From NCBI RefSeq assembly GCF_030378165.1, contig NZ_CP119766.1, positions 2,914,001 to 2,978,000 of the forward strand: DNA of 64,000 bases. Reading direction: 5' to 3'. The first letter of the stretch is position 1. The number at the start of each line of letters is the position of its first letter. Origin of the DNA: Flavobacterium panacagri (GTDB lineage Bacteria; Bacteroidota; Bacteroidia; Flavobacteriales; Flavobacteriaceae). Shown piece after piece: positions 18,755 to 26,723 of this stretch. Under the pieces are notes generated by a model. The model worked only from the letters and a program-made list of their open reading frames with translations. It was not told the DNA's origin and did not search any database. Position numbers and translations under genes: made by a program.

Positions 18755-19942
18755 ATGAAACGAGTAGTTGTTGGACTTTCAGGTGGAGTAGATTCTAGTG
18801 TTGCAGCATATTTATTGCAGCAGCAAGGGTACGAAGTTATTGGTCTTTTTATGAAGAATTGGCACGATGATTCGGTTACTATTTCAAACGAATGTCCTTG
18901 GCTGGAAGACAGTAACGATGCTCTGCTTGTTGCTGAAAAACTTGGCATACCGTTTCAAACTGTTGATTTGAGTGAAGAATACAAAGAAAAAATCGTGGAC
19001 TATATGTTCAACGAATACGAAAAAGGAAGAACTCCAAATCCTGATGTGCTTTGTAACCGCGAAATCAAATTTGATGTGTTTATGAAAATCGCTTTAAGTC
19101 TTGGTGCAGATTATGTAGCAACAGGACATTACTGCCAAAAAAGCGAAATCGAAGTGGACGGAAAAACGGTTTATCAGTTGATTGCTGGAAATGACGTTAA
19201 CAAAGATCAATCATATTTTTTATGCCAATTGTCGCAAGAACAATTATCAAAAGCGTTATTTCCTATTGGAGCTTTGACCAAACCAGAAGTACGCGAAATT
19301 GCTGCTGAAATGGAATTGGTTACAGCCGAAAAGAAAGATTCTCAAGGTTTATGTTTTATTGGAAAAGTTCGTCTTCCAGAATTTTTACAGCAAAAATTAC
19401 AGCCAAAAGAAGGTAAAATTGTGCAGGTAGATAAAAACGATCCGATTTATACTGCTGTAAAATCAGCTGCACTTTCTTTGGAAGAAGAATTAAAATTAGA
19501 ATCTCAAAAATTAGAATATCTTCCAACTATGGGAAAAGTAGTTGGGAAACATCAAGGTGCCCATTATTTTACCGTTGGACAAAGAAAAGGTCTAAACGTA
19601 GGAGGAACTACAGATCCTTTGTTTGTTATTGCTACAGATGTTGAAACGAATACTATTTATACTGGTTTATCGAGTTCACATCCTGGATTATTTAAAAAAG
19701 CCCTGTTCGTTGGAGAATCTGAAGTACATTGGATTAGAGAAGATTTAACACTGAAAGCTGGGGAGAAAATGGAAGTAATGGCGAGAATTCGTTACCGCCA
19801 GCCTTTGCAGAAAGCAGTTTTACACCAATTCGAAAATGGAATGTATGTAGAATTTGAAGAACCACAATCTGCTATTACAGAAGGACAATTTGTTGCTTGG
19901 TATTTAGGAAATGAATTAGCTGGTTCGGGAGTAATTTCTTAG
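18755..19942 (+). CDS. mnmA: tRNA-specific 2-thiouridylase MnmA
   Basis: MnmA adds sulfur to U34 of tRNA(Lys, Glu, Gln) in the cytoplasm, using ATP and a persulfide. The 395-residue protein has the PP-loop [15 protein letters not shown] (residues 8-22). The first active cysteine is C100 in [12 protein letters not shown], and the second is C200 in [11 protein letters not shown]. The C-terminal barrel has [11 protein letters not shown]. Compared with E. coli MnmA (368 residues) there is an insert around residues 225-250 ([20 protein letters not shown]). A peptidase gene follows after 41 bp and may be co-transcribed. Confidence 0.97.
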   Translation: MKRVVVGLSGGVDSSVAAYLLQQQGYEVIGLFMKNWHDDSVTISNECPWLEDSNDALLVAEKLGIPFQTVDLSEEYKEKIVDYMFNEYEKGRTPNPDVLCNREIKFDVFMKIALSLGADYVATGHYCQKSEIEVDGKTVYQLIAGNDVNKDQSYFLCQLSQEQLSKALFPIGALTKPEVREIAAEMELVTAEKKDSQGLCFIGKVRLPEFLQQKLQPKEGKIVQVDKNDPIYTAVKSAALSLEEELKLESQKLEYLPTMGKVVGKHQGAHYFTVGQRKGLNVGGTTDPLFVIATDVETNTIYTGLSSSHPGLFKKALFVGESEVHWIREDLTLKAGEKMEVMARIRYRQPLQKAVLHQFENGMYVEFEEPQSAITEGQFVAWYLGNELAGSGVIS

Positions 19943-19983
19943 CTTTATACTTTATTTGGAAGTGATTCCATAAAAAGTATGCT

Positions 19984-21591
19984 ATGAGATATAACTTTAC
20001 TTTTCTTTTAATACTTCTTTCATTTACTGTTTTTGCACAGGAAGAGGCTTGGGTTTACTTTAATGCTAAACCTAATGCACAATTATTCTTCAATAATCCG
20101 CTGGCAGAACTTTCTCAGAGAGCTTTAGATCGAAGAACGAATCAAAACATCGCTCTAGATATTACTGATGCACCTTTGGAAACTTCGTACATTGACCAAA
20201 TTAAGGCAAGTACAGGAATAATGGTCATGGCACAGTCTAAATGGTTGAATGCGCTTCATATTCGCGGAACGCAAGCGAATGTCAATGCTTTAAAAACATT
20301 AGCCTTTGTTCAGAAAATCGAATTTGCAGACAGAACTTTAAACACTACGGCAAAAAAAGTTTCTGAAACTGCTATAAATCAGACGAAAAAACAATCAAAA
20401 ACTGCTATCGATTATGCTTATGGTAATTCGGGTAATCAAATTCAGATGTTGAATGGTCAGGTTTTACATCAGCAGAATTATACTGGAGAAGGGAAAATTA
20501 TTGCGGTTTTAGATGACGGCTTTCTTGGGGTGAATACGATTCAGCCTTTTGAAAATCTTAGAAATAATAATAAAATTCTAGGAGGTTATGATTATACTAC
20601 ACGAAATGCTAATTTTTACGCAGGAGGTAATCATGGAACTTCGGTACTTTCCACCATGGGAGGTTATAAAGAAAATGCTCTGATCGGAACAGCTCCAAAT
20701 GCATCGTATTATCTTTTTATTACAGAAATTGATGCTTTGGAAAATCCTCTTGAAGAATCACTTTGGGTCGAAGCAGCAGAGAAGGCAGATGCTTTAGGGG
20801 TTGATATTATTACAACTTCACTGGGATATTTTAATATACGTGATGAAGTCAGGTACGATCATACTTACAGTGATATGAACGGAATTACAAATTTTATTTC
20901 GCGTGGTGCAGAGACAGCATTTAGTAAAGGAATTTTGGTTTTGGCATCAGCTGGAAATGAAGGGATTAAAACAGAAAAACATATTGGGTCTCCTGCCGAT
21001 GCTGTTTCTGTATTGGCAGTTGGATCGGTTACGGCTTCTAAAGTAAAATCAGGATTTAGTTCAATTGGGCCAAGTTATGATGGCAGAATAAAACCTGATA
21101 TTATGGCGCAAGGAACTCTGGCAGTAGTTTCTGATGTAAATGGAAATATTGGTACAGCAAATGGAACTTCTTTTTCGTGTCCCATCATGGCAGGAATGGT
21201 GGCTTGTTTATGGCAGGCTTTTCCATCCAAAACAAACAAAGAAATCAGGCAGATGATTTTAGCTTCTTCCGACCGATATTCAAATCCAGATAATAATTAT
21301 GGTTACGGAATTCCTAATTTTGGAACTACTTTAAGTGCGGATAATTTTATAGCCGAAACTGCTTTTTCTGTGTATCCAAATCCTGTTAAAAATACCGTTA
21401 CTTTTTCTTTTCTAAATGAAAGTAATACAGCATCAGTAACAATTTATTCGGTTTTAGGACAGAAATTGATAGAAGAAAAAATAAATAATTCAAATCCAGT
21501 TCTTTCTTTGCAGACCTTACAAAGCGGTCTTTACTTTTACAGTTTTGATGCCGAAAATCTGCATAAAACAGGAAAGATAGTCAAGCAATAA
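19984..21591 (+). CDS. Subtilisin-like S8 peptidase secreted by the type IX system
   Basis: The 535-residue secreted serine protease has a signal peptide (MRYNFTFLLILLSFTVFA-Q) and an N-terminal inhibitor-like segment (about 20-115). The catalytic domain has D177 (IAVLDDGFLG), H217 (NHGTSVLSTMGG) and S396 (GTSFSCPIMAG), so the triad is complete. The last 75 residues form a type A T9SS sorting domain (FSVYPNPVKNTVTFSF to GKIVKQ), which directs export across the outer membrane and removal or anchoring of the tail. It is in a likely operon with mnmA and the following flavoprotein (8 bp gap). Confidence 0.94.
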   Translation: MRYNFTFLLILLSFTVFAQEEAWVYFNAKPNAQLFFNNPLAELSQRALDRRTNQNIALDITDAPLETSYIDQIKASTGIMVMAQSKWLNALHIRGTQANVNALKTLAFVQKIEFADRTLNTTAKKVSETAINQTKKQSKTAIDYAYGNSGNQIQMLNGQVLHQQNYTGEGKIIAVLDDGFLGVNTIQPFENLRNNNKILGGYDYTTRNANFYAGGNHGTSVLSTMGGYKENALIGTAPNASYYLFITEIDALENPLEESLWVEAAEKADALGVDIITTSLGYFNIRDEVRYDHTYSDMNGITNFISRGAETAFSKGILVLASAGNEGIKTEKHIGSPADAVSVLAVGSVTASKVKSGFSSIGPSYDGRIKPDIMAQGTLAVVSDVNGNIGTANGTSFSCPIMAGMVACLWQAFPSKTNKEIRQMILASSDRYSNPDNNYGYGIPNFGTTLSADNFIAETAFSVYPNPVKNTVTFSFLNESNTASVTIYSVLGQKLIEEKINNSNPVLSLQTLQSGLYFYSFDAENLHKTGKIVKQ

Positions 21592-21599
21592 TTTTCTTA

Positions 21600-22544
21600 A
21601 TGAATAAAATCACACAGCTTTTTAATATAAAATATCCAATCATTCAAGGAGGAATGATTTGGAACAGCGGTTATAAGTTAGCTTCAGCAGTAAGTAATGC
21701 AGGAGGTTTAGGGCTCATTGGCGCAGGTTCGATGTATCCTGAGGTTTTAAGGGGACACATTCAGAAATGTAAAAAGACAACAGATAAACCTTTTGGAGTT
21801 AATATTCCGATGTTATATCCTAACATTGAAGAAATCATGAATATTGTAGTGGAAGAAGGCGTAAAAATCGTTTTTACTTCGGCTGGAAATCCTAAAACAT
21901 GGACTTCATTTTTAAAAGAAAAAGGAATAACGGTTGTGCATGTTGTCAGCAGCAGTGTTTTTGCTTTAAAAGCGCAGGAAGCAGGCGTTGATGCTGTTGT
22001 AGCAGAAGGTTTTGAAGCTGGAGGTCATAACGGACGTGAAGAGACCACTACACTGACTTTAATTCCGATGGTGAAAGAAAAAATTAAAATTCCATTAATT
22101 GCCGCTGGAGGAATTGCAACCGGAAGAGGAATGCTGGCTGCAATGATTTTAGGTGCCGATGGAGTTCAGGTTGGAAGCCGCTTTGCCGCTTCTGTAGAAT
22201 CTTCTGCACACAATAATTTTAAAGAAACGATAGTTAATACTCAAGAGGGAGGCACTCAATTGACATTGAAAGAATTAGCTCCTGTTCGATTGGTGAAAAA
22301 TAAATTTTTTCATGATGTTCAGGCTTTGTATGAAAAATGTCCTTCTAAAGAAGATTTAGTACAGCTTTTAGGAAGAGCACGAGCCAAAAAAGGAATGTTT
22401 GAAGGAGATTTGGAAGAAGGAGAATTAGAAATTGGACAAATTTCAGGACTAATTCATGAAATCTTGCCAGTCGAACAAATTGTTAAACAAATGATCGCCG
22501 AATTTGAAGCTGCCAGCAAAGAAAAGGCTACATTTGAGTTTTAA
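21600..22544 (+). CDS. Nitronate monooxygenase / FabK-like FMN oxidoreductase
   Basis: The 314-residue TIM-barrel flavoprotein belongs to the nitronate monooxygenase/2-nitropropane dioxygenase family. FMN-site stretches seen are YPIIQGGMIWNSGYKLASAV, EGFEAGGHNGREETTTL and IAAGGIATGRGMLAAMILGA, then GVQVGSRFAAS. The family includes nitronate oxidases and FabK enoyl-ACP reductases, and sequence alone does not tell them apart. It begins 8 bp after the S8 peptidase gene. Confidence 0.85.
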   Translation: MNKITQLFNIKYPIIQGGMIWNSGYKLASAVSNAGGLGLIGAGSMYPEVLRGHIQKCKKTTDKPFGVNIPMLYPNIEEIMNIVVEEGVKIVFTSAGNPKTWTSFLKEKGITVVHVVSSSVFALKAQEAGVDAVVAEGFEAGGHNGREETTTLTLIPMVKEKIKIPLIAAGGIATGRGMLAAMILGADGVQVGSRFAASVESSAHNNFKETIVNTQEGGTQLTLKELAPVRLVKNKFFHDVQALYEKCPSKEDLVQLLGRARAKKGMFEGDLEEGELEIGQISGLIHEILPVEQIVKQMIAEFEAASKEKATFEF

Positions 22545-22563
22545 TTATCTGCAAGAAATATTT

Positions 22564-22974
22564 ATGAATTCTCTACGCACTTATATAGTATTATTGTTTT
22601 TAGCTTTCGGATTGCAACAGGTTCAAAGTCAGTCTTATCATTTTAAAACTTCAGGTTTTAGTGTATTGCAGAAAAATGAAAGAGGAAAATGGGGACAATG
22701 GTCTAACCTAGATTTAGTAAATCTTTCTGTTGTTTTAGATACGGATAAACATAGAATTGTGGTGTATTCGCAGGAAATTCAGCTTTTCAATATTTTAGAT
22801 TATATCGAAAGAGAAGAAAATGATACTGATATTGTATATTCTTTTATGTGCAAAGATAATGACGGACGAGAATGTAAGCTTTCAATCATTACCCGTAAAA
22901 AACAAGATTTTAGAAAACAGCTTTATATCAACTATGACGATCATATTATTGTTTATAATATTTTTACGGTATAA
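22564..22974 (+). CDS. Hypothetical exported protein
   Basis: I do not recognise this 136-residue protein. The ATG at 22564 is chosen because it gives a clean signal peptide (MNSLRTYIVLLFLAFGLQQVQS-Q). A longer reading from 22504 would overlap the previous gene by 41 bp. The mature part looks beta-rich, with KWGQWSNLDLVNLSVVLD and KHRIVVYSQEIQLFNILDYI. It follows the flavoprotein gene by 19 bp and may end that operon. An inverted-repeat block starts directly after it. Confidence 0.75.
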   Translation: MNSLRTYIVLLFLAFGLQQVQSQSYHFKTSGFSVLQKNERGKWGQWSNLDLVNLSVVLDTDKHRIVVYSQEIQLFNILDYIEREENDTDIVYSFMCKDNDGRECKLSIITRKKQDFRKQLYINYDDHIIVYNIFTV

Positions 22975-22980
22975 AAGTTT

Positions 22981-23108
22981 CTGAGATACTAAGATTCTAA
23001 GTCGCTAAGTCTTTTGAGCTTTTTAAAATAATAAACCCGACAGGTTTTTAAAACCTGTCGGGTTTGCTATATAAAAAAACTTAGCATCTCAGAATCTTAG
23101 TATCTCAG
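22981..23108. repeat. Nested inverted repeat built from 8-bp units
   Basis: The arm at 22981-23009 and the reverse complement of 23080-23108 match at 26 of 29 positions; the first 18 are identical (CTGAGATACTAAGATTCT). Each arm is made of degenerate 8-bp units (RAGRTNCT). A perfect hairpin lies at the centre (23033-23065). The block fills the gap between two convergent genes. Confidence 0.8.
23033..23065. terminator. Perfect 16+1+16 hairpin, probable bidirectional terminator
   Basis: AAACCCGACAGGTTTT, one T, AAAACCTGTCGGGTTT. It lies between convergent genes. Its core CAGGTTTTnAAAACCTG recurs in the hairpin at 34044-34070. Confidence 0.65.
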
Positions 23109-23126
23109 CCCCGATAGCTATCGGGG
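23109..23126. repeat. 18-bp perfect palindrome
   Basis: CCCCGATAGCTATCGGGG lies between the nested repeat and the end of the DUF4268 gene. It is far more G+C-rich than its surroundings. Confidence 0.7.
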
Positions 23127-23133
23127 TAGCATC

Positions 23134-23571
23134 TTAGACTTCAACATCCTTAATAAATTCATCGTACTCTAAATAAAACATCTCAAGAGCATGCATGTTT
23201 TCGTTGAAAAAATCAAAAATTATATCCCATGTGTTTTTATTACTAAAACCAACTCCTGTTTTTTCAACCCAAATTCGGCTGATGGTTTTACCGCTTTCCA
23301 AAGTATAATTTTTTTCGAAAACCAAATCTTTAATGAATTCTTCTTCCAGAATACTTTTTAAAGTTTCCAGTTTTTCGAAGTAAGCCGTTCGTTTTTCGTC
23401 GCTTCTATGTTCAATGTCAATTAAAACCTGCGCTTTTTTATTGTCAACGTAAAATTTAAAAGAGAAGTCTTTTATTTTGGTATCATAAAGAACCCATTTT
23501 CTTGGATACTTTTCGGCAAAAGCTACCCAAAATTCTCTTTTAATTTTTTGTGATTCTTCTCTGCTGTACAT
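23134..23571 (-). CDS. DUF4268 family protein
   Basis: The 145-residue soluble protein matches DUF4268: REFWVAFAEKYPRKWVLYDT near the start, FSFKFYVDNKKAQVLIDIEH, then a C-terminal acidic helix. The family is related to nuclease-like or restriction-associated proteins, but the function is not established and no restriction genes are near. It stands alone, convergent with the gene ending at 22974. Confidence 0.82.
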   Translation of the reverse strand: MYSREESQKIKREFWVAFAEKYPRKWVLYDTKIKDFSFKFYVDNKKAQVLIDIEHRSDEKRTAYFEKLETLKSILEEEFIKDLVFEKNYTLESGKTISRIWVEKTGVGFSNKNTWDIIFDFFNENMHALEMFYLEYDEFIKDVEV

Positions 23572-23663
23572 TTTTTAAGGCTTTAATTTTAGAAAACTTG
23601 CGGTACTGCGTTTTCTGGAGTATATTTATGTTTTATTTGAAAGTACAAAAATAAGCTTTGATT

Positions 23664-24314
23664 ATGAATTTTCAAGATTTTTTGAAATATGTTCCCAATA
23701 TAATTCCAGTTAAACTGCCAGCAGTAGAATCACATTTGAAAATGGCGCCAAAAGAACGTATTGAAGGTTTAAAGAATCTTGATGTCAACGCATTAAATCC
23801 TAGAATGGCTGGTGTAATGATGCTGTTTTATCCCAAACAGGAAAAAACACATTTGGTTTTGATTGTTCGAAATACATACGAAGGCGTTCATTCAGCACAA
23901 ATTGCTTTTCCAGGAGGAAAGTTTGAAAAAGATGATTTTAATTTTGAAAATACGGCTCTTAGAGAGACTCACGAAGAAATAGGAATTGAACGAGAGAAAA
24001 TAGAAATCGTTAAAAACTTTTCTCCCATGTATATTCCGCCAAGTAATTTTCTAGTGCATCCGTTTTTAGGAATTGCAAGAGAAGAACTCTCATTTTATCC
24101 TGATATTAGAGAGGTTGCAGGAATTATTGAGCTTCCTCTGTCTGTTTTTTTAAATGACGAAATTATTATTGAAGCCAGATTATCAACTTCTTATGGCGCT
24201 AATATTTTAGTTCCTGCGTTTAATATTCAAAATCATGTGGTTTGGGGAGCAACGGCAATGATTTTGAGTGAATTGAGAGATGTATTGAAAATGACATTTG
24301 AAAAAGATATATAG
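23664..24314 (+). CDS. Nudix hydrolase, CoA pyrophosphatase type
   Basis: The 216-residue protein probably splits CoA or related dinucleotides into 4'-phosphopantetheine and 3',5'-ADP. It shows the CoA-diphosphatase lead-in VHSAQIAFPGGK and the Nudix box from GGKFEKDD through ALRETHEEIGI (about residues 81-105), with the REXXEE metal-binding glutamates present. The ATG at 23664 is preferred over a TTG two codons upstream. Confidence 0.88.
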   Translation: MNFQDFLKYVPNIIPVKLPAVESHLKMAPKERIEGLKNLDVNALNPRMAGVMMLFYPKQEKTHLVLIVRNTYEGVHSAQIAFPGGKFEKDDFNFENTALRETHEEIGIEREKIEIVKNFSPMYIPPSNFLVHPFLGIAREELSFYPDIREVAGIIELPLSVFLNDEIIIEARLSTSYGANILVPAFNIQNHVVWGATAMILSELRDVLKMTFEKDI

Positions 24315-24380
24315 AAATGTTTATTTAACAATTTGATATTCATTAGGATAACTTTAATTCCTAGAAAATGTTTAAAACTA

Positions 24381-24409
24381 TTGCTGAAAGAATAATTTTT
24401 GTATGTTTG
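24381..24409 (+). promoter_or_regulatory. Promoter of the acyltransferase gene
   Basis: TTG (24381-24383), 18 bp, TATGTTTG (24402-24409). It covers a possible upstream TTG start at 24399, so translation must begin later, at the ATG at 24441. Confidence 0.7.
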
Positions 24410-24440
24410 CGACCTAACAAAAAATAAGATACAAGTAGTT

Positions 24441-25250
24441 ATGGGATTGTTTAAACGAAATCCTTTTGGGCATATATTATTCATCAAGAAATGGTTAATC
24501 CGTATTTTGGGTGCCATGACACACAGAAGATATAGAGGTTTTAATGATTTACAGATTGAAGGATCTGAAATTATTAAAAGTCTTCCAGATACTAATGTCT
24601 TATTTATATCCAATCATCAGACTTATTTTGCTGATGTTGTAGCAATGTTTCATGTGTTTAACGCAAGTTTAAGCGGACGTCAAGATAATATTAAGAACAT
24701 TGGTTATCTGTGGCAGCCGAAAATGAATATTTATTACGTTGCCGCCAAAGAAACCATGCAGGCTGGTCTATTACCTAGAATTCTAGCTTATGTTGGAGCC
24801 ATTACGGTAGAACGTACTTGGCGTGCAAAAGGTGTCGATGTCACTGAAAAAAGAGAAGTAAATCCGAACGATACTGAAAATATTAAAATAGCTCTTGCAG
24901 ATGGATGGGTTATTACTTTTCCGCAGGGTACTACAAAATCATTTAAACCTGTTCGTAAAGGAACTGCTCATATTATCAAACAGCATAAACCAATTGTTAT
25001 TCCAATAGTAATTGATGGTTTCCGCAGGTCTTTTGATAAAAAGGGTTTACGTCTTAAAAAGAAAAATATTCTTCAATCCTTCATTATAAAAGAACCGCTT
25101 CAGATCGATTATGAAAATGATACAATTGACGAAATTGTAGAAAAAGTAGAATACGCTATCGAACAGCACCAGTCATTTTTAAAAGTAATTCCTGCCGAAG
25201 AAATAAAAGCACAGGAGGAACTTAACAAATTGAGACAATGGGATTATTAG
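24441..25250 (+). CDS. 1-acyl-glycerol-3-phosphate acyltransferase-like (PlsC family)
   Basis: The 269-residue membrane-associated acyltransferase has the HX4D motif in SNHQTYFADV and the later FPQGTTKSFKPVRKGTAHII block, which binds the phosphate of the acceptor. It would move an acyl group to a lysophospholipid or lipid precursor. The ATG at 24441 is chosen because an upstream TTG in frame lies inside the promoter. It stands alone between the Nudix gene and the sigma-factor operon. Confidence 0.87.
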   Translation: MGLFKRNPFGHILFIKKWLIRILGAMTHRRYRGFNDLQIEGSEIIKSLPDTNVLFISNHQTYFADVVAMFHVFNASLSGRQDNIKNIGYLWQPKMNIYYVAAKETMQAGLLPRILAYVGAITVERTWRAKGVDVTEKREVNPNDTENIKIALADGWVITFPQGTTKSFKPVRKGTAHIIKQHKPIVIPIVIDGFRRSFDKKGLRLKKKNILQSFIIKEPLQIDYENDTIDEIVEKVEYAIEQHQSFLKVIPAEEIKAQEELNKLRQWDY

Positions 25251-25265
25251 AGTTTTAGATTTTAG

Positions 25266-25432
25266 TCCCAAAGCCTCGGGATAGATTTTAAATTTGTTTC
25301 TAAATTTTCAGGCTGAGCGAAGTAGAGTCTTCGTTTATAAAGAGTTATAATCAAGTTGAGAAAACGCTGTATATTTGAGACTTAGAAAAAAATAGCATCT
25401 CAGTATTTCAGAACCTTAGCATCTCAAAAAAA
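25266..25432. repeat. REP-like and 8-bp repeats in an intergenic gap
   Basis: Seen are a near-palindrome TCCCAAAGCCTCGGGA (25266-25281), the sequence AGGCTGAGCGAAGTAGAG (from 25310), which resembles REP-like elements common in Bacteroidetes, and minus-orientation copies of the 8-bp unit (TAGCATCTCAGTATTTCAG and CTTAGCATCTC, about 25393-25427). Confidence 0.6.
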
Positions 25433-26065
25433 TTAAAAATCTATTTTCTTCAGCTCTTTGTAATTTGCATACAATCTTCTCAATAATGTTCCGTAGATAA
25501 CTCTATAGAAACACCAGAACAATCCAAAGAAGCCTAAAATAACTAAGAATAAAAGACCTATCGTAACAAACATAGCTTTCCCGTTTGCGGCTAACTTTTC
25601 TCTAAAGAAATCCATATCTGGATTGTACACAAAAGCAATAAAAAAGCTAAATATGCTCGATACTATAAGCATTCCTAGATTATACCAAACGTAATACTGT
25701 ACGGTTTTACGTGTTCTTAAAATAGCACTCATCAAAGACCGTGTAGCCACTGTAGTTGAAATAGTAGTGTAGTTTTTATAGAAAATATAGACAAAGATTA
25801 ACCCCACCAAGCCATTGAAATAGTTTAAGTATTCAATTGTGATTATCATTTCAGGATGTTTTATTTTTCGTAAAAAGTCATCTGTATTGATAAAAAAGTT
25901 AGAAAGAGTCCAAAACGAAATCTCCAAAATACTGATAATTAAAATCCATTTTACAATAGAAGATGATTTTCTGTGAATCATCTTGTAGATTTCATTTTCA
26001 GAAATTTGTTGAAAAGAACTTGCGTTCTTTTGCCAGTCTTTTTTTAGTAAATCCAGTTCTTTCAT
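25433..26065 (-). CDS. Membrane protein co-transcribed with the ECF sigma factor
   Basis: The 210-residue protein has a soluble N-terminus (MKELDLLKKDWQKNASSFQQ) and four predicted membrane helices (about residues 38-55, 85-100, 125-145 and 170-195). It begins 8 bp after the sigma gene. Small membrane proteins in this position are often anti-sigma factors, and the cytosolic N-terminal segment could hold the sigma factor, but no known anti-sigma motif (zinc HXXXCXXC) is present. Its role as the sigma partner is inferred from position. Confidence 0.75.
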   Translation of the reverse strand: MKELDLLKKDWQKNASSFQQISENEIYKMIHRKSSSIVKWILIISILEISFWTLSNFFINTDDFLRKIKHPEMIITIEYLNYFNGLVGLIFVYIFYKNYTTISTTVATRSLMSAILRTRKTVQYYVWYNLGMLIVSSIFSFFIAFVYNPDMDFFREKLAANGKAMFVTIGLLFLVILGFFGLFWCFYRVIYGTLLRRLYANYKELKKIDF

Positions 26066-26073
26066 AATAATTT

Positions 26074-26568
26074 TTAAGGATTTAGTATTTTTTTAAGTTT
26101 CCCTTTAATTCTGTTCATTTTCACACGTGCATTCACTTCACTGATTCCGAGGGTTTCAGCTATTTCTTGATAATCTTTGTCTTCTAAATACATAAAAACT
26201 AATGCTTTTTCGATGTCATTGAGCTGGTAAACGGCTTTGTACATCAATTTTATCTGTTCTTCTTCTTCATAGTTGTAATCAACATCTCTAACAAAATGCT
26301 GATGACTTTCATAATCTACGGTAGATATTGTTCTTTTGGTTTTTCGGTACAATGTAATCGCAGTATTTAAGGCTACGCGATACGTCCAAGTAGAAAATTT
26401 ACTGTCTCCTCTAAATTTTGGATAAGCTTTCCAGAGCTGAATGGTTATTTCCTGAAACAAATCTTTGTGTGCGTCTTCGCTATCAGTATATAATCTACAA
26501 ATCTTGTGGATTATATTCTGATTTGCCTGCAATTGCGCAACAAATGACTGTTCTAGATTTTCGCTCAT
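26074..26568 (-). CDS. ECF-type RNA polymerase sigma factor
   Basis: The 164-residue sigma-70 protein has region 2 (DLFQEITIQLWKAYPKFRGD, then KFSTWTYRVALNTAITLYRK) and region 4 (YQEIAETLGISEVNARVKMN), joined by a short linker as in group 4 sigma factors. Region 3 is absent. It is the first gene of a two-gene minus-strand operon with the membrane protein. It is divergent, with a 155-bp gap, from the plugless barrel and A2M-like genes, which makes those its most obvious candidate targets. No promoter repeat proving this is visible. Confidence 0.93.
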   Translation of the reverse strand: MSENLEQSFVAQLQANQNIIHKICRLYTDSEDAHKDLFQEITIQLWKAYPKFRGDSKFSTWTYRVALNTAITLYRKTKRTISTVDYESHQHFVRDVDYNYEEEEQIKLMYKAVYQLNDIEKALVFMYLEDKDYQEIAETLGISEVNARVKMNRIKGKLKKILNP

Positions 26569-26723
26569 ATTTGTATTAGTAGTACTGCAACCAATTTTGT
26601 TACAGCTTTAAAAATAAAAAAAATATACGAAATAGAAATATTAGTATTATTCTTGTTTTTTTTTTTGATCGTTTCCAACCTTTTGCAAAAAATGGTTCTC
26701 TATATAAAAAACAGCCAGCCCAA

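Noticed and set aside
24399..24440. TTG start adding 14 residues to the PlsC-like protein
   Set aside because: The codon lies within the TTG/TATGTTTG promoter; the ATG at 24441 is the first start downstream.
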